NCBI GenBank assembly: GCA_937890835.1
Contig: CALADF010000001.1
Coordinates: 1-64,000, forward strand
Direction: 5' to 3'
Length of the DNA stretch: 64,000 nucleotides
Origin: an uncultured bacterium
Lineage (GTDB): Bacteria; Actinomycetota; Coriobacteriia; Coriobacteriales; Eggerthellaceae
The position numbers were made by a program, and so were the translations under genes. The notes beneath the pieces are model-generated. The model saw only the letters and a list, made by a program, of their open reading frames with translations, had not been told where the DNA came from and did not search any database. Below, piece after piece: positions 16,720 to 25,040 of this stretch (positions are counted from its first letter, which is position 1; every line of letters starts with the position of its first letter).

Positions 16720-17190
16720 GTGCTTACCGCTAAAGAGGCAAGTTTGCTCGCCGCGCTCGAACCTCGGGCGCAGGAGTGCGGTGTCGAGGTCGTTACCGTC
16801 GAGGTCGTCGGCGCGAAGAAAGCGCCCACTATCCGCGTCTACATCGACACGGAAGACGGTGTGAGCTTCGATGCGCTTTCGTCAGCTCAAGCGTGGATCA
16901 ACGAGATCATGGACGAGCTTGATCCGTTCCCCGGAGCCTACACGCTCGAGGTATCCTCGCCGGGCATCGACCGCCCCCTCAGGACGCTCGAGCATTTCGC
17001 CCGCTTCGCAGGCGAGCAGGCCAGCGTGCAGACCTCCAAGCCCATCGACGGGCGCAGCAGGTGGACCGGCACGCTCGCAGGCGTCGAGGGAGACCTCGTG
17101 CTGATCGAGGTGGACGGCGAGACGTTCAAGATACCGTTAGATTCGATGAAGCGTGCCAGACTGAAGGGCACCGTGGATTTCAACTCTTAG
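16720..17190 (+). CDS. rimP: Ribosome maturation factor RimP
   Basis: The product is 156 residues with the family block LEVSSPGIDRPLRT near residue 75 and the C-terminal SH3-like half (VQTSKPIDGRSRWTGTL). It starts at GTG 16720 with GGGGAGGTG upstream. RimP assists 30S subunit maturation in the cytosol. It is first in the operon rimP-nusA-ylxR-infB-rbfA, an order common in bacteria. Confidence 0.92.
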   Translation: MLTAKEASLLAALEPRAQECGVEVVTVEVVGAKKAPTIRVYIDTEDGVSFDALSSAQAWINEIMDELDPFPGAYTLEVSSPGIDRPLRTLEHFARFAGEQASVQTSKPIDGRSRWTGTLAGVEGDLVLIEVDGETFKIPLDSMKRARLKGTVDFNS

Positions 17191-17203
17191 GAAAGGAAGA
17201 TTT

Positions 17204-18415
17204 GTGGCAACTTCTGAATTGATCGAAGCTTTGCAGGCTTTGGCCCACGAGCGCAAGGTCGACGAGTTCTACCTCATCGAGCGCCTCGAGGAGTCTCTTG
17301 CGAAAAGCTATCAGAGCATTCTCGATCTGGAGTTTGATGCGCGCGTGACCATCGACCGCCAAACGGGCCGAATTTACGTCTACGAGCTCGTTCCCGTCGG
17401 AGAGCCTGACGAGGAGGGCGAGTACCACGAGTTCAAGGAGCGCGACGTCACGCCCGACGACGTGAGCCGCATCGCCGCGCAAAACGCCAAGAGCGTCATC
17501 TCATCCATCGTGCGCGAGGCCGGGCGTCAGTCCATCTACGAGGAGTTCTCGGGCCGCGTGGGCGATCTGGTCACCGGCACCGTCCTTCAGGGCACGCCCG
17601 AGTTCACCATTATCAAGATCCGCGACGGCGTTGAGGCCGAGCTTCCCCATTACGATACCAAGCGCGACCCCGAGGAACTCAACGAGCGTCCCGCCAACGA
17701 GCACTATCGCCATAACCAGCGCATCAAGGTGCTGATCATCGATGTGCGCGATCCTCGCTCCGAGGAGCCGCGTCAGCGCGGCGAGCAGGTTCGCCCGCCC
17801 ATCGTGGTTTCCCGCACGCACCCCGATCTCATCAGGCGCCTGTTCGAGATCGAGGTTCCCGAGATCTACGACGGCATGGTCGAGATCAAGTCGATCGCCC
17901 GCGAGCCCGGCGCCCGCTCGAAGGTGGCGGTCGCGTCCCGCGAGTCCAACCTCGATCCGGTCGGCGCGTGCGTCGGCCCGAAGGGCAGCCGCGTTCGCAT
18001 GGTCGTCGAGGAGCTGCGCAACGAGCGCGTCGACGTCATCCAGTGGAGCGCCGACCCGGCGACCTACGTGGCCAACGCCCTTTCCCCGGCGAAGGTCTCG
18101 CGTGTTTCCATCGACGACGCGAACCACTACGCGACCGTCGTCGTTCCCGACGACCAGCTTTCGCTCGCCATCGGCAAGGAGGGTCAAAACGCCCGTCTCG
18201 CGGCGCGCTTGACCGGTTGGCACATCGACATCAAGTCGTCGAGCTTCTCGAGCGAGCCGCTTCCCACCGAGAACATGCTCATCGACGAGGACGATCTTGA
18301 CGACGTCGAGCTTTGCGCTTACGAGAGCGAGGACGGAGCGCGTTGCCGCAACCATGCGCGTCCCGGCAGCCGCTACTGCGGCATCCATGCCGATCTCGAC
18401 GACGCACGCCTTTAA
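17204..18415 (+). CDS. nusA: Transcription factor NusA with zinc-knuckle-like tail
   Basis: The product is 403 residues, starting at GTG 17204 with AGGAAAGGAAG upstream. An N-terminal RNA-polymerase-binding domain is followed by an S1 domain (about 110-180) and two KH domains (about 200-345, with GACVGPKGSRVRMVVEELRN and LAIGKEGQNARLAARLTGW). It controls pausing, termination and antitermination. The acidic E. coli C-terminal repeats are absent, as in many bacteria. Instead the last ~35 residues read C-x9-C-x10-C-x2-H (LCAYESEDGARC, then SRYCGIH), a compact zinc-binding pattern not usual for NusA. Confidence 0.93.
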   Translation: MATSELIEALQALAHERKVDEFYLIERLEESLAKSYQSILDLEFDARVTIDRQTGRIYVYELVPVGEPDEEGEYHEFKERDVTPDDVSRIAAQNAKSVISSIVREAGRQSIYEEFSGRVGDLVTGTVLQGTPEFTIIKIRDGVEAELPHYDTKRDPEELNERPANEHYRHNQRIKVLIIDVRDPRSEEPRQRGEQVRPPIVVSRTHPDLIRRLFEIEVPEIYDGMVEIKSIAREPGARSKVAVASRESNLDPVGACVGPKGSRVRMVVEELRNERVDVIQWSADPATYVANALSPAKVSRVSIDDANHYATVVVPDDQLSLAIGKEGQNARLAARLTGWHIDIKSSSFSSEPLPTENMLIDEDDLDDVELCAYESEDGARCRNHARPGSRYCGIHADLDDARL

Positions 18416-18432
18416 GCGAAGGCGGGAAGGCG

Positions 18433-18729
18433 ATGACCGGGGAGACGATTAAAAAGCAGCGCAGCTGCATCGGCTGCATGAGCCAGGGGACGAAGCGTTC
18501 ATTGCATCGTATCGTGCGCTCGAGCGAGGGGGTCGTCTCCTTCGACCCGTCTGGACGCGCGCAGGGCCGCGGTGCCTATGTGTGCTCGAGGGAGTGCTTC
18601 GCCGCTGCACGCAAGACGAGAAAGCTTGAGCGCGCCTTGCGCGTCAAGCTGACCGATGAAGACTACACCGAGATTGAGGCCGCGCTCGCGCGCGCATGCG
18701 ACGCCGCAGCGGGAAGGATAGAGGAGTGA
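18433..18729 (+). CDS. ylxR: YlxR family RNA-binding protein (DUF448)
   Basis: The product is 98 residues from the ATG at 18433; the upstream in-frame extension overlaps nusA and is not used. RSCIGCMSQGTKRSLHRIVR near residue 10 and GRAQGRGAYVC near 42 are the family signatures. It lies between nusA and infB, the standard place for ylxR. In Bacillus it is thought to bind RNA or RNase P RNA and affect metabolism; its role here is inferred only. Confidence 0.88.
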   Translation: MTGETIKKQRSCIGCMSQGTKRSLHRIVRSSEGVVSFDPSGRAQGRGAYVCSRECFAAARKTRKLERALRVKLTDEDYTEIEAALARACDAAAGRIEE

Positions 18730-18732
18730 TAT

Positions 18733-21486
18733 ATGCCTAGCATGCGAGTACATGAACTGGCGAAGGAATTCGACATGTCGAGCAAGGAGATGCTCGATCG
18801 CCTTCATGAGATGAAGATTCCGGCGAAGTCGCATGCGAGCATGCTCGCTGACGCCTACGTCGAAAAGATCCGTAAGAAGCTCGAGCCCGAGATGAAGCAA
18901 CGCGCGGGTAAAATCGACGACGAGGAGACCAAGGCCCTCGCTGAGGAGCAGGCCGAGGCGGAGCGCAAGCGCGCCGAGGAGGAGGCTGCCCGCCGCGCCG
19001 CCGTCGAGAAGGAGCTCGCCGAGCGCGAGGCCGCCCGCGCGCGCCGTTCGCAGGACAGCGCTGATTCCAAGCCCGCGAAAAAGCCGCTCAAGAAGGCTCC
19101 GGTGAGCTCGGGCTTCGAGTCGCTCGCGCAGCAGATCGAGTCCGAGAAGGAGCGCGTCGAGCGCGAGAAGGCGGAGGCGCGTGCCCGCGCCCGCGCCGCG
19201 AAGGCCGCTGCCGAGGTCGCCAAGAAGCAGGCCGTCGAGGAGGCGCTGCGCAACCGCAAGGGCAAGGGCGGCAAGTCGTCCGCCGCTCATCGCGATTCCG
19301 CCCCCGCACCCGCGCCCGCTCCCAAGCGCGCCTCCAACTTCAGCTCGCTGCTTTCCCAGATCGAGTCCGAGAAGCAGCGCATCGAGGCGCAGAAGGAGAG
19401 CGCCAAGAAGGCTTCTGCGGGTCAGGACGCCGCCTCTCGCGGTAATCGCGCGGCGAAGGGGTCCAAGAAGGGCGGAAAGCGTCACGTCGTCCAGGTTGTT
19501 CCCGAGCTCGAGGGCGTGCAGGAGACGGGCGAGGACCGTTACGCGCAGATGGCCGTTCAAGCCGAGAAGCTTCAGCGCGACAAGGTGCTCGCCGAAGCCC
19601 GCGCCGCCGTTGCGGCCGCCAACACGCATGAGGGCGAGGGTCGCCGTCGCAAGCGCAAGGAGAAGCGCGAGGCCGAGGCGCGCGAACGTGCCGAGCTCGA
19701 GGCCATCGAGCGTGGCCTCGATCCCGATCTCGTGCTCGACGACTCGGTCGTCGAGGTTCCTCAGGGGGCTACGGTCGCGAAGTTCGCCGAGCTGCTCGGC
19801 GTTGCTCCCAACGAGATCATCAAACGCCTGTTCATGCTCGGCCAGGTTCTGACGCTCACCCAGTCGATGGGGGATGACATGGTCGAGCTCATCGCCGACG
19901 ACATGGGCCGCAAGGTGCGCGTGGTCTCTCCCGAGGAGGAGTACGCCGTCGTGTACAACGACTCCGAGGACGATCTCAAGCCGCGTCCGCCGGTGGTCAC
20001 GGTCATGGGACACGTCGACCACGGCAAGACCTCGCTGCTCGACGCTATTCGCCACACCGGCGTCGCCGCAGGCGAGGCGGGCGGCATCACGCAGCACATC
20101 GGCGCTTCGGTGGTCAACATCGACGGTAGGCAGATCACCTTCATCGACACGCCCGGCCACGAGGCGTTCACGGCCATGCGCGCCCGCGGCGCACAGGTCA
20201 CCGACGTCATCGTGCTCGTCGTCGCGGCTGACGACGGCGTCATGCCGCAGACCATCGAGGCCATCAACCATGCGAAGGCGGCTGACGTGCCGATCGTCGT
20301 GGCCGTCAACAAGATCGACAAGCCGGGAGCCAACCCCGATCGCGTTCGCCAGGAGCTGGTCGACCACGGCGTCGTCCCCGAGGAGTGGGGCGGAACGAAC
20401 ATGTTCGTCGAGGTTTCCGCGAAGAAGAAGCTGCACATCGATGACTTGCTCGAGACCATCCTTCTGCAGGCGGACGTTCTGGAGTTGAAGGCGAACCCCG
20501 ACGCCGAGGCTTCCGGCTTCGTTATCGAGGCGAACCTCGACAAGGGTCGCGGTCCTGTGGCCACCGTGCTCGTGCAGCGCGGTACGCTGCACACCGGCGA
20601 TGTCCTGGTCGCAGGCACGTCCTACGGCCGCGTTCGCGCTCTCATCAACCCGCGCGGCGAGCACGTCGACGCCGCTCTTCCCGCCGATCCGGTGGAGATT
20701 CTCGGTCTGAACTCCGTTCCGACCGCAGGCGACGAGTTCCGCGTGTTCGAGGACGAGCGCGACGCGCGCAAGCTCGCCGAGGAGCGCGCGCTGCGCGAGC
20801 GTCTCGCGGCTCAGGAGACGAAGTCCCACATGAGCCTCGACGACTTGTTCAGCCGCATCGAGGAGGGCAAGCAGACCGACCTGAACCTTATCGTGAAGGC
20901 CGACGTGCAGGGCTCCATCGAGGCGTTGCGCGATGCCTTCGACAAGATGGATCAGTCCGAGGTGCGCATCAACATCGTGCACTCCGCCGTCGGCGGCATC
21001 ACCGAGACCGACGTCACGCTCGCGGCTGCATCCGACGCCATCATCATCGGCTTCAACGTGCGCCCGACCGGCAAGTCGAAGCAGCAGGCCGAGAAGGAGA
21101 AAGTCGATATCAGGCTCTACCGCGTCATCTACCAGGCTATCGAGGATATCAACGCCGCGCGCGTCGGATTGCTTTCGCCCGACATCGTCGAGGTGGACAC
21201 CGGCATCGCGGAGGTTCGCGAGACCTTCAAGGTTCCCAAGGTCGGCACCGTCGCAGGCTGCTACATCACCGAGGGTGAGATCAACCGTGACGACAAGGTG
21301 CGCATCGTGCGCGACGGCACCGTGGTGTTCGAGGGCGTCATGGCCTCGCTGCGTCGTTTCAAGGACGACGTGAAGACGGTGAAGCAGGGTTACGAGTGCG
21401 GCATCGGCATCGAGAAGTATCAAGACCTCAAGGTCGGCGATACCATCGAGGGCTACCAGGTCAAGGAGATCGAGCGCACCGAGTAA
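18733..21486 (+). CDS. infB: Translation initiation factor IF-2
   Basis: The product is 917 residues. The N-terminal IF2 domain (MRVHELAKEFDMSSKEMLDR) is followed by a long Ala/Glu/Lys/Arg-rich charged linker (about 60-330) that holds two similar SLAQQIESEKERVE / SLLSQIESEKQRIE blocks. The G domain begins at about 418: GHVDHGKTSLLDAI (P-loop), DTPGHEAF, then NKIDKPGAN. The C-terminal domains that bind formyl-Met-tRNA are complete. GTPase that places initiator tRNA on the ribosome. GAGGAG lies before the ATG, four bases after ylxR. Confidence 0.95.
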   Translation: MPSMRVHELAKEFDMSSKEMLDRLHEMKIPAKSHASMLADAYVEKIRKKLEPEMKQRAGKIDDEETKALAEEQAEAERKRAEEEAARRAAVEKELAEREAARARRSQDSADSKPAKKPLKKAPVSSGFESLAQQIESEKERVEREKAEARARARAAKAAAEVAKKQAVEEALRNRKGKGGKSSAAHRDSAPAPAPAPKRASNFSSLLSQIESEKQRIEAQKESAKKASAGQDAASRGNRAAKGSKKGGKRHVVQVVPELEGVQETGEDRYAQMAVQAEKLQRDKVLAEARAAVAAANTHEGEGRRRKRKEKREAEARERAELEAIERGLDPDLVLDDSVVEVPQGATVAKFAELLGVAPNEIIKRLFMLGQVLTLTQSMGDDMVELIADDMGRKVRVVSPEEEYAVVYNDSEDDLKPRPPVVTVMGHVDHGKTSLLDAIRHTGVAAGEAGGITQHIGASVVNIDGRQITFIDTPGHEAFTAMRARGAQVTDVIVLVVAADDGVMPQTIEAINHAKAADVPIVVAVNKIDKPGANPDRVRQELVDHGVVPEEWGGTNMFVEVSAKKKLHIDDLLETILLQADVLELKANPDAEASGFVIEANLDKGRGPVATVLVQRGTLHTGDVLVAGTSYGRVRALINPRGEHVDAALPADPVEILGLNSVPTAGDEFRVFEDERDARKLAEERALRERLAAQETKSHMSLDDLFSRIEEGKQTDLNLIVKADVQGSIEALRDAFDKMDQSEVRINIVHSAVGGITETDVTLAAASDAIIIGFNVRPTGKSKQQAEKEKVDIRLYRVIYQAIEDINAARVGLLSPDIVEVDTGIAEVRETFKVPKVGTVAGCYITEGEINRDDKVRIVRDGTVVFEGVMASLRRFKDDVKTVKQGYECGIGIEKYQDLKVGDTIEGYQVKEIERTE

Positions 21487-21518
21487 CGGTTACGTCAAGC
21501 GCGTGAGCGCGGTTTTCG

Positions 21519-21560
21519 GAAGGCTGCCGTATCGAATTCGATTCGGCGGCCTTCTTATAT
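21519..21560 (+). terminator. Hairpin with T-rich tail between infB and rbfA
   Basis: GAAGGCTGCCG (21519-21529) pairs with CGGCGGCCTTC (21544-21554, one G-T) and the tail TTATAT follows. The loop is itself an ATCGAATTCGAT palindrome. It may be a partial terminator that lowers expression of rbfA and downstream genes relative to infB. Confidence 0.5.
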
Positions 21561-21586
21561 ATAGTAAGAGAACAAGGAGGTGCGCC

Positions 21587-21961
21587 ATGAAACAAGGTGC
21601 TTCCAACCGCAAGGTCAACGAGCAGGCTCGCGAGGTCATCGCCTCGATCCTGATTTTCGAGATATCGGACCCCCGTTTGAACCTCGTGACCATCACGGGC
21701 TGCGAGGTGAGCTACGATCGCAGTGCGTGCAATGTGTTCTACACCGCCGAACCCGAGCGCTACGATTCGGTCGAGGCAGCGTTCAAGCAGGCTAAGGGTC
21801 GCATCCGCTCTTTGATGGCGAAGAAGCTGTCGTGGAGGGTCGCGCCCGAGCTTCGCTTCCATCTTGACAACTCGGTCGACGAGGCGGAGGCCATCGCCAA
21901 CGCCCTCATGCGCGACCGTGCGCGCAACGAGCGTTCCGCCGGCGATTCCGAAGAGGAGTAG
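21587..21961 (+). CDS. rbfA: Ribosome-binding factor A
   Basis: The product is 124 residues from the ATG at 21587 with AAGGAGG six bases upstream. KVNEQAREVIASIL, FEISDPRLNLVTITGCEVS and RVAPELRFHLDNSVDEA are family blocks of this KH-type protein. It helps late 30S maturation and 16S 5' end processing. The acidic tail EERSAGDSEEE-like stretch is typical. nrnA starts four bases after its stop. Confidence 0.9.
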   Translation: MKQGASNRKVNEQAREVIASILIFEISDPRLNLVTITGCEVSYDRSACNVFYTAEPERYDSVEAAFKQAKGRIRSLMAKKLSWRVAPELRFHLDNSVDEAEAIANALMRDRARNERSAGDSEEE

Positions 21962-21965
21962 AGAA

Positions 21966-22970
21966 GTGTCCGTGACGCCCCAGACCAACATCACGCTTGC
22001 GGAGCTGGCCGTTTTTTTGCGCGATCACGACGATTTCTGCATCTGCGGCCACGTCAGCCCTGACGGCGACTGCCTGGGCAGCCAGCTCTCGCTGGCCCAT
22101 GCGCTGAGAAGCCTCGGCAAACGCGTTGTGTGCGTCCTCGCCCGCGACGAGGCGCTTGATGCCGGGGCTGCATCGCTTCCCGGTGCACGCGACCTTGTCT
22201 GGGCCGGTCTCGTCGAGCGCGCGCCGCAGTGTTTCGTCGCCGTCGACGTTCCGACGCGCGAGCGCCTTGGGGACGCCGCTCGTCTTCTCGACGAATCAGC
22301 AGCGTCGGCAACTGTCGACCATCACGCCGTGGATGATCGCATGACCGATATCTGCTACACCGATCCCGATTCCGCTTCGACTTCGCTTCTGGTGTGGGAG
22401 CTCATCGGTTATCTTGGCGTCGAGCCTTCCGCCGATATGGCGACGTGCGCGTTCGCGGGTCTCATGACCGACACCGGGCGCTTTCAGTACCAAAACGCCG
22501 ATGCGCGCGCTTTCTCCCTTGGGGCCGAGATGGTCTCGCGCGGGGCGGAGCCTGCGCATATCGGCAGCGCGTTCTATCAGAACCGTACGCTCGCATCGGT
22601 GAAGCTTGAGGCTGCGGCCATATCGCACCTTCACCTGATCGCCGGCGGATCCGCTGCCCTTAGCTACGTTTCCGCAGACGACATGGCGGCCTGCGGAGCT
22701 GTCAAGGCCGACGCGGAGCCGCTTGTCGACATCTTGCGCTCCATAGCCGGCGTGCGCGTCGCCTGTATGCTGCGCGAACAGCCCGATGGCGTGCGCGGCA
22801 GCTTGCGCGCGAAGGATGACACCGATGTGTCCGCTCTTGCACGCAGGTTCGGCGGGGGAGGGCACCGCGCGGCGGCGGGGTTCTCGGTGAAGGACGCCTC
22901 GGTTCTCGAGGCGGTTGAGCTCTTGGCGGAGAAGGTGGCCGATCTCGTCGAAGGGGGGCTCGATGGCTAA
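21966..22970 (+). CDS. nrnA: DHH-family phosphoesterase, NrnA-like oligoribonuclease/pAp phosphatase
   Basis: The product is 334 residues from GTG 21966. It has the DHH-superfamily metal motifs GHVSPDGDCLGS (about 27), VDVPTR (about 88), VDHHAVDD (about 118) and GLMTDTGRFQ (about 167). The DHHA1 domain ends with FGGGGHRAAAGF (about 298). Role: degrades short RNA or di-nucleotides and dephosphorylates pAp. Its place between rbfA and truB is common in Gram-positives and actinobacteria. Its stop overlaps the truB start. Confidence 0.88.
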   Translation: MSVTPQTNITLAELAVFLRDHDDFCICGHVSPDGDCLGSQLSLAHALRSLGKRVVCVLARDEALDAGAASLPGARDLVWAGLVERAPQCFVAVDVPTRERLGDAARLLDESAASATVDHHAVDDRMTDICYTDPDSASTSLLVWELIGYLGVEPSADMATCAFAGLMTDTGRFQYQNADARAFSLGAEMVSRGAEPAHIGSAFYQNRTLASVKLEAAAISHLHLIAGGSAALSYVSADDMAACGAVKADAEPLVDILRSIAGVRVACMLREQPDGVRGSLRAKDDTDVSALARRFGGGGHRAAAGFSVKDASVLEAVELLAEKVADLVEGGLDG

Positions 22971-23979
22971 GCGTGGACAGTCGGGCTTGAGTTTGGTCGT
23001 CGGCGTTGACAAGCCGACGGGTGTGACGTCGCATGACGTGGTGTCGCGCTGCCGTCGTATTTTCGGTGAGAAACGGGTCGGGCACACCGGCACGCTCGAT
23101 CCTCTTGCGTCGGGCGTTCTGCCCATATGCATTGGGCCTGCGACGAGGCTCGACGCCTACATGACAGGTCATGATAAAAGCTACGTCGTGCGCATCGTCT
23201 TCGGCGCCGCCACCGACACCGACGATTGCGAGGGGGAGATCATCCGCGAGGCTTCCGTGCCCGATGAGGTCTTCGACCCGTTTTTCGCCGAGGTCTTCGT
23301 CTCATCGCTCGTCGGCGCCCACAAGCAGCTTCCCCCCGTGTACTCCGCCATCAAGGTAGACGGCGTGAAGGCGTGCGATGCGGCTCGTCGGGGGCGCATC
23401 ATCAACCTTGAGCCGCGCGACATCGAAGTGCACGAAGCGAAGCTCATCGCCGTCAACGGGGCGGATGGACGCGAGGCTCCTTCGTGGGACGTGGTGTTTC
23501 GCGTGTCGTCGGGAACCTATATTCGCGCTCTCGCTCGTGACGTGGGGCAGGGCGTCGGCACGTGCGCTCATGTCGGATCGCTGCGTCGCACGAGCGCGGG
23601 TCCGGTGACGCTTGGCGATTGCGTCTCCCTCGAGGCCCTCGAGGAGCTGAAAGAGCGTGCCGCGCTCGATCCCGTCAAGCTGCTCGGTCATCGTTTCGTC
23701 TTCGCCGACGATCAGATCGAGCGTCTCGTGGCGAATGGCAACCCCCTTCCCGAAAGGCTCGTCACCCTCTGCGAGCGTCGCAGCGCCTCGCCTGCTTTGG
23801 AGATGTGCGCGTGCACGACGGGCGTGCGCGAGAGCTGCGATCCTGCCTGCGACGGGGAGCTCGTCAGCGTCGTCGCGCGCAACAAACTCGCCGCCCTCTA
23901 TCGATTCGACGCCGAATCCCGCAGGTACAAGAGTCGTTGCGTTTTCCAGATTGGAGTGAGCCGTGGCAGTTGCATATAA
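22963..23979 (+). CDS. truB: tRNA pseudouridine-55 synthase TruB
   Basis: The product is 338 residues from the ATG at 22963, overlapping nrnA by eight bases. The catalytic motif HTGTLDPLASGVLP is near residue 40, with the aspartate as nucleophile. SSGTYIRALARDVG (about 181) is also typical. The C-terminal third is longer than usual and contains CACTTGVRESCDPAC near 285, four cysteines where a plain PUA-like domain is expected. It modifies U55 in the T-arm of tRNAs. ribF overlaps its 3' end. Confidence 0.9.
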   Translation: MAKRGQSGLSLVVGVDKPTGVTSHDVVSRCRRIFGEKRVGHTGTLDPLASGVLPICIGPATRLDAYMTGHDKSYVVRIVFGAATDTDDCEGEIIREASVPDEVFDPFFAEVFVSSLVGAHKQLPPVYSAIKVDGVKACDAARRGRIINLEPRDIEVHEAKLIAVNGADGREAPSWDVVFRVSSGTYIRALARDVGQGVGTCAHVGSLRRTSAGPVTLGDCVSLEALEELKERAALDPVKLLGHRFVFADDQIERLVANGNPLPERLVTLCERRSASPALEMCACTTGVRESCDPACDGELVSVVARNKLAALYRFDAESRRYKSRCVFQIGVSRGSCI

Positions 23980-24886
23980 GGTGGATGATTCGTTCGATCG
24001 ATCGATGCTCGCGGGTGCCTCGTGCGCCTTCGGCGTATTCGACGGCGTTCATGCGGGGCATCGGTTCATCATCGGCGAGGCGGCGAGATCTGCTCGCGAG
24101 ATGGGGACGCGCTCGTTCGTCATCACGTTCGACGTCGATCCCGACGAGGTGTTTCGCCCGGGATGCGTGAAGAAGCTCATGACCAACGAGCGCCGCATCG
24201 ACGAGCTCACGCGTCTCGATGTCGATGGCGTGATCGTGCTCCCGTTCTCCCTCTCCTTCGCCGCTCTCGAGCCCGGCGCCTTCCTCGCATCCGCGTTTGC
24301 CGGCGGGGTTCCCGCATGTATGCACGTCGGAGCTGATTTCAGATTCGGCGCGAAGGCGGCGGGGACGGTCGAGACGCTTGCGGTCTTTGGGGAGAAGCGG
24401 GGCATGAAGGCGTTCGGGCATGAGCTCTACGTGATGGACGGCGCCCCCGTCACCGCAACGCGTATTCGCAGGTTGCTCGCCGAGGGGCGCGTTGCCGAGG
24501 CGAACCGCTTGCTCGGTCATCGCTACGAAATCGAGGGCGTGGTGAGAGCGGGGCGTCAGGAAGGTCGTGACATGGGCTTCAGGACGGCGAACCTCGCCGT
24601 TCCCGATGTCATCCAGGCGCTCGGCGACGGCGTGTACGCGGCTTACGCGCACGTGGGGGAGGACGTCTACAAGGCTGCGGTGTCGGTCGGCATCCCTCCG
24701 ATGTTCGAAGATGAGGCCACCTCGAACGTCGAGGCTCATCTGCTCGACTTCGACGGAGATCTCTACGGTCGCGAGGTGTCGATCGAATTCGTCGAATGGC
24801 TGCGCCCGATGATGAAGTTCCCCAGCGTCGAAGAGCTCATCGAGACCGTGATGGGCAATATCGCTTGGGTGCGCTCCCACCTCTGA
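23963..24886 (+). CDS. ribF: Bifunctional riboflavin kinase / FAD synthetase
   Basis: The product is 307 residues starting at GTG 23963, with TTGGAG upstream and overlapping truB by 17 bases. The N-terminal nucleotidyltransferase domain has FGVFDGVHAGHRFII near 20 and VGADFRFG near 113. The C-terminal kinase domain has GRQEGRDMGFRTANLAV near 198. It makes FMN and then FAD, which would supply the many flavoproteins of this genome, including the cai/fix enzymes. Last gene of the rimP operon. Confidence 0.9.
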   Translation: MAVAYKVDDSFDRSMLAGASCAFGVFDGVHAGHRFIIGEAARSAREMGTRSFVITFDVDPDEVFRPGCVKKLMTNERRIDELTRLDVDGVIVLPFSLSFAALEPGAFLASAFAGGVPACMHVGADFRFGAKAAGTVETLAVFGEKRGMKAFGHELYVMDGAPVTATRIRRLLAEGRVAEANRLLGHRYEIEGVVRAGRQEGRDMGFRTANLAVPDVIQALGDGVYAAYAHVGEDVYKAAVSVGIPPMFEDEATSNVEAHLLDFDGDLYGREVSIEFVEWLRPMMKFPSVEELIETVMGNIAWVRSHL

Positions 24887-24931
24887 TCGCCGGTAAGCGA
24901 TCGCTTGCCAGCGAAATGACGCGATAGGTGC

Positions 24932-24959
24932 TTCACAAATCCTACAAATCACCTAAAAT
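24932..24959 (+). promoter_or_regulatory. hppA promoter
   Basis: TTCACA (24932-24937) and TAAAAT (24954-24959) are separated by 16 bases in an AT-rich stretch. A small dyad TTCCAAC/GTTGGAA (24975-24981, 24994-25000) lies in the leader. Confidence 0.55.
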
Positions 24960-25040
24960 GGAGCGGTTACTTTTTTCCAACCTCGAAAACTATGTTGGAA
25001 GAGCAGGTACACCGATACGGTTTAACCAAGGAGGAGAGAC

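Noticed and set aside
18499..21423. 974-residue minus-strand open frame opposite infB
   Set aside because: Mirror of infB codon bias; low-complexity Leu/Asp/Val composition and no recognisable domain.
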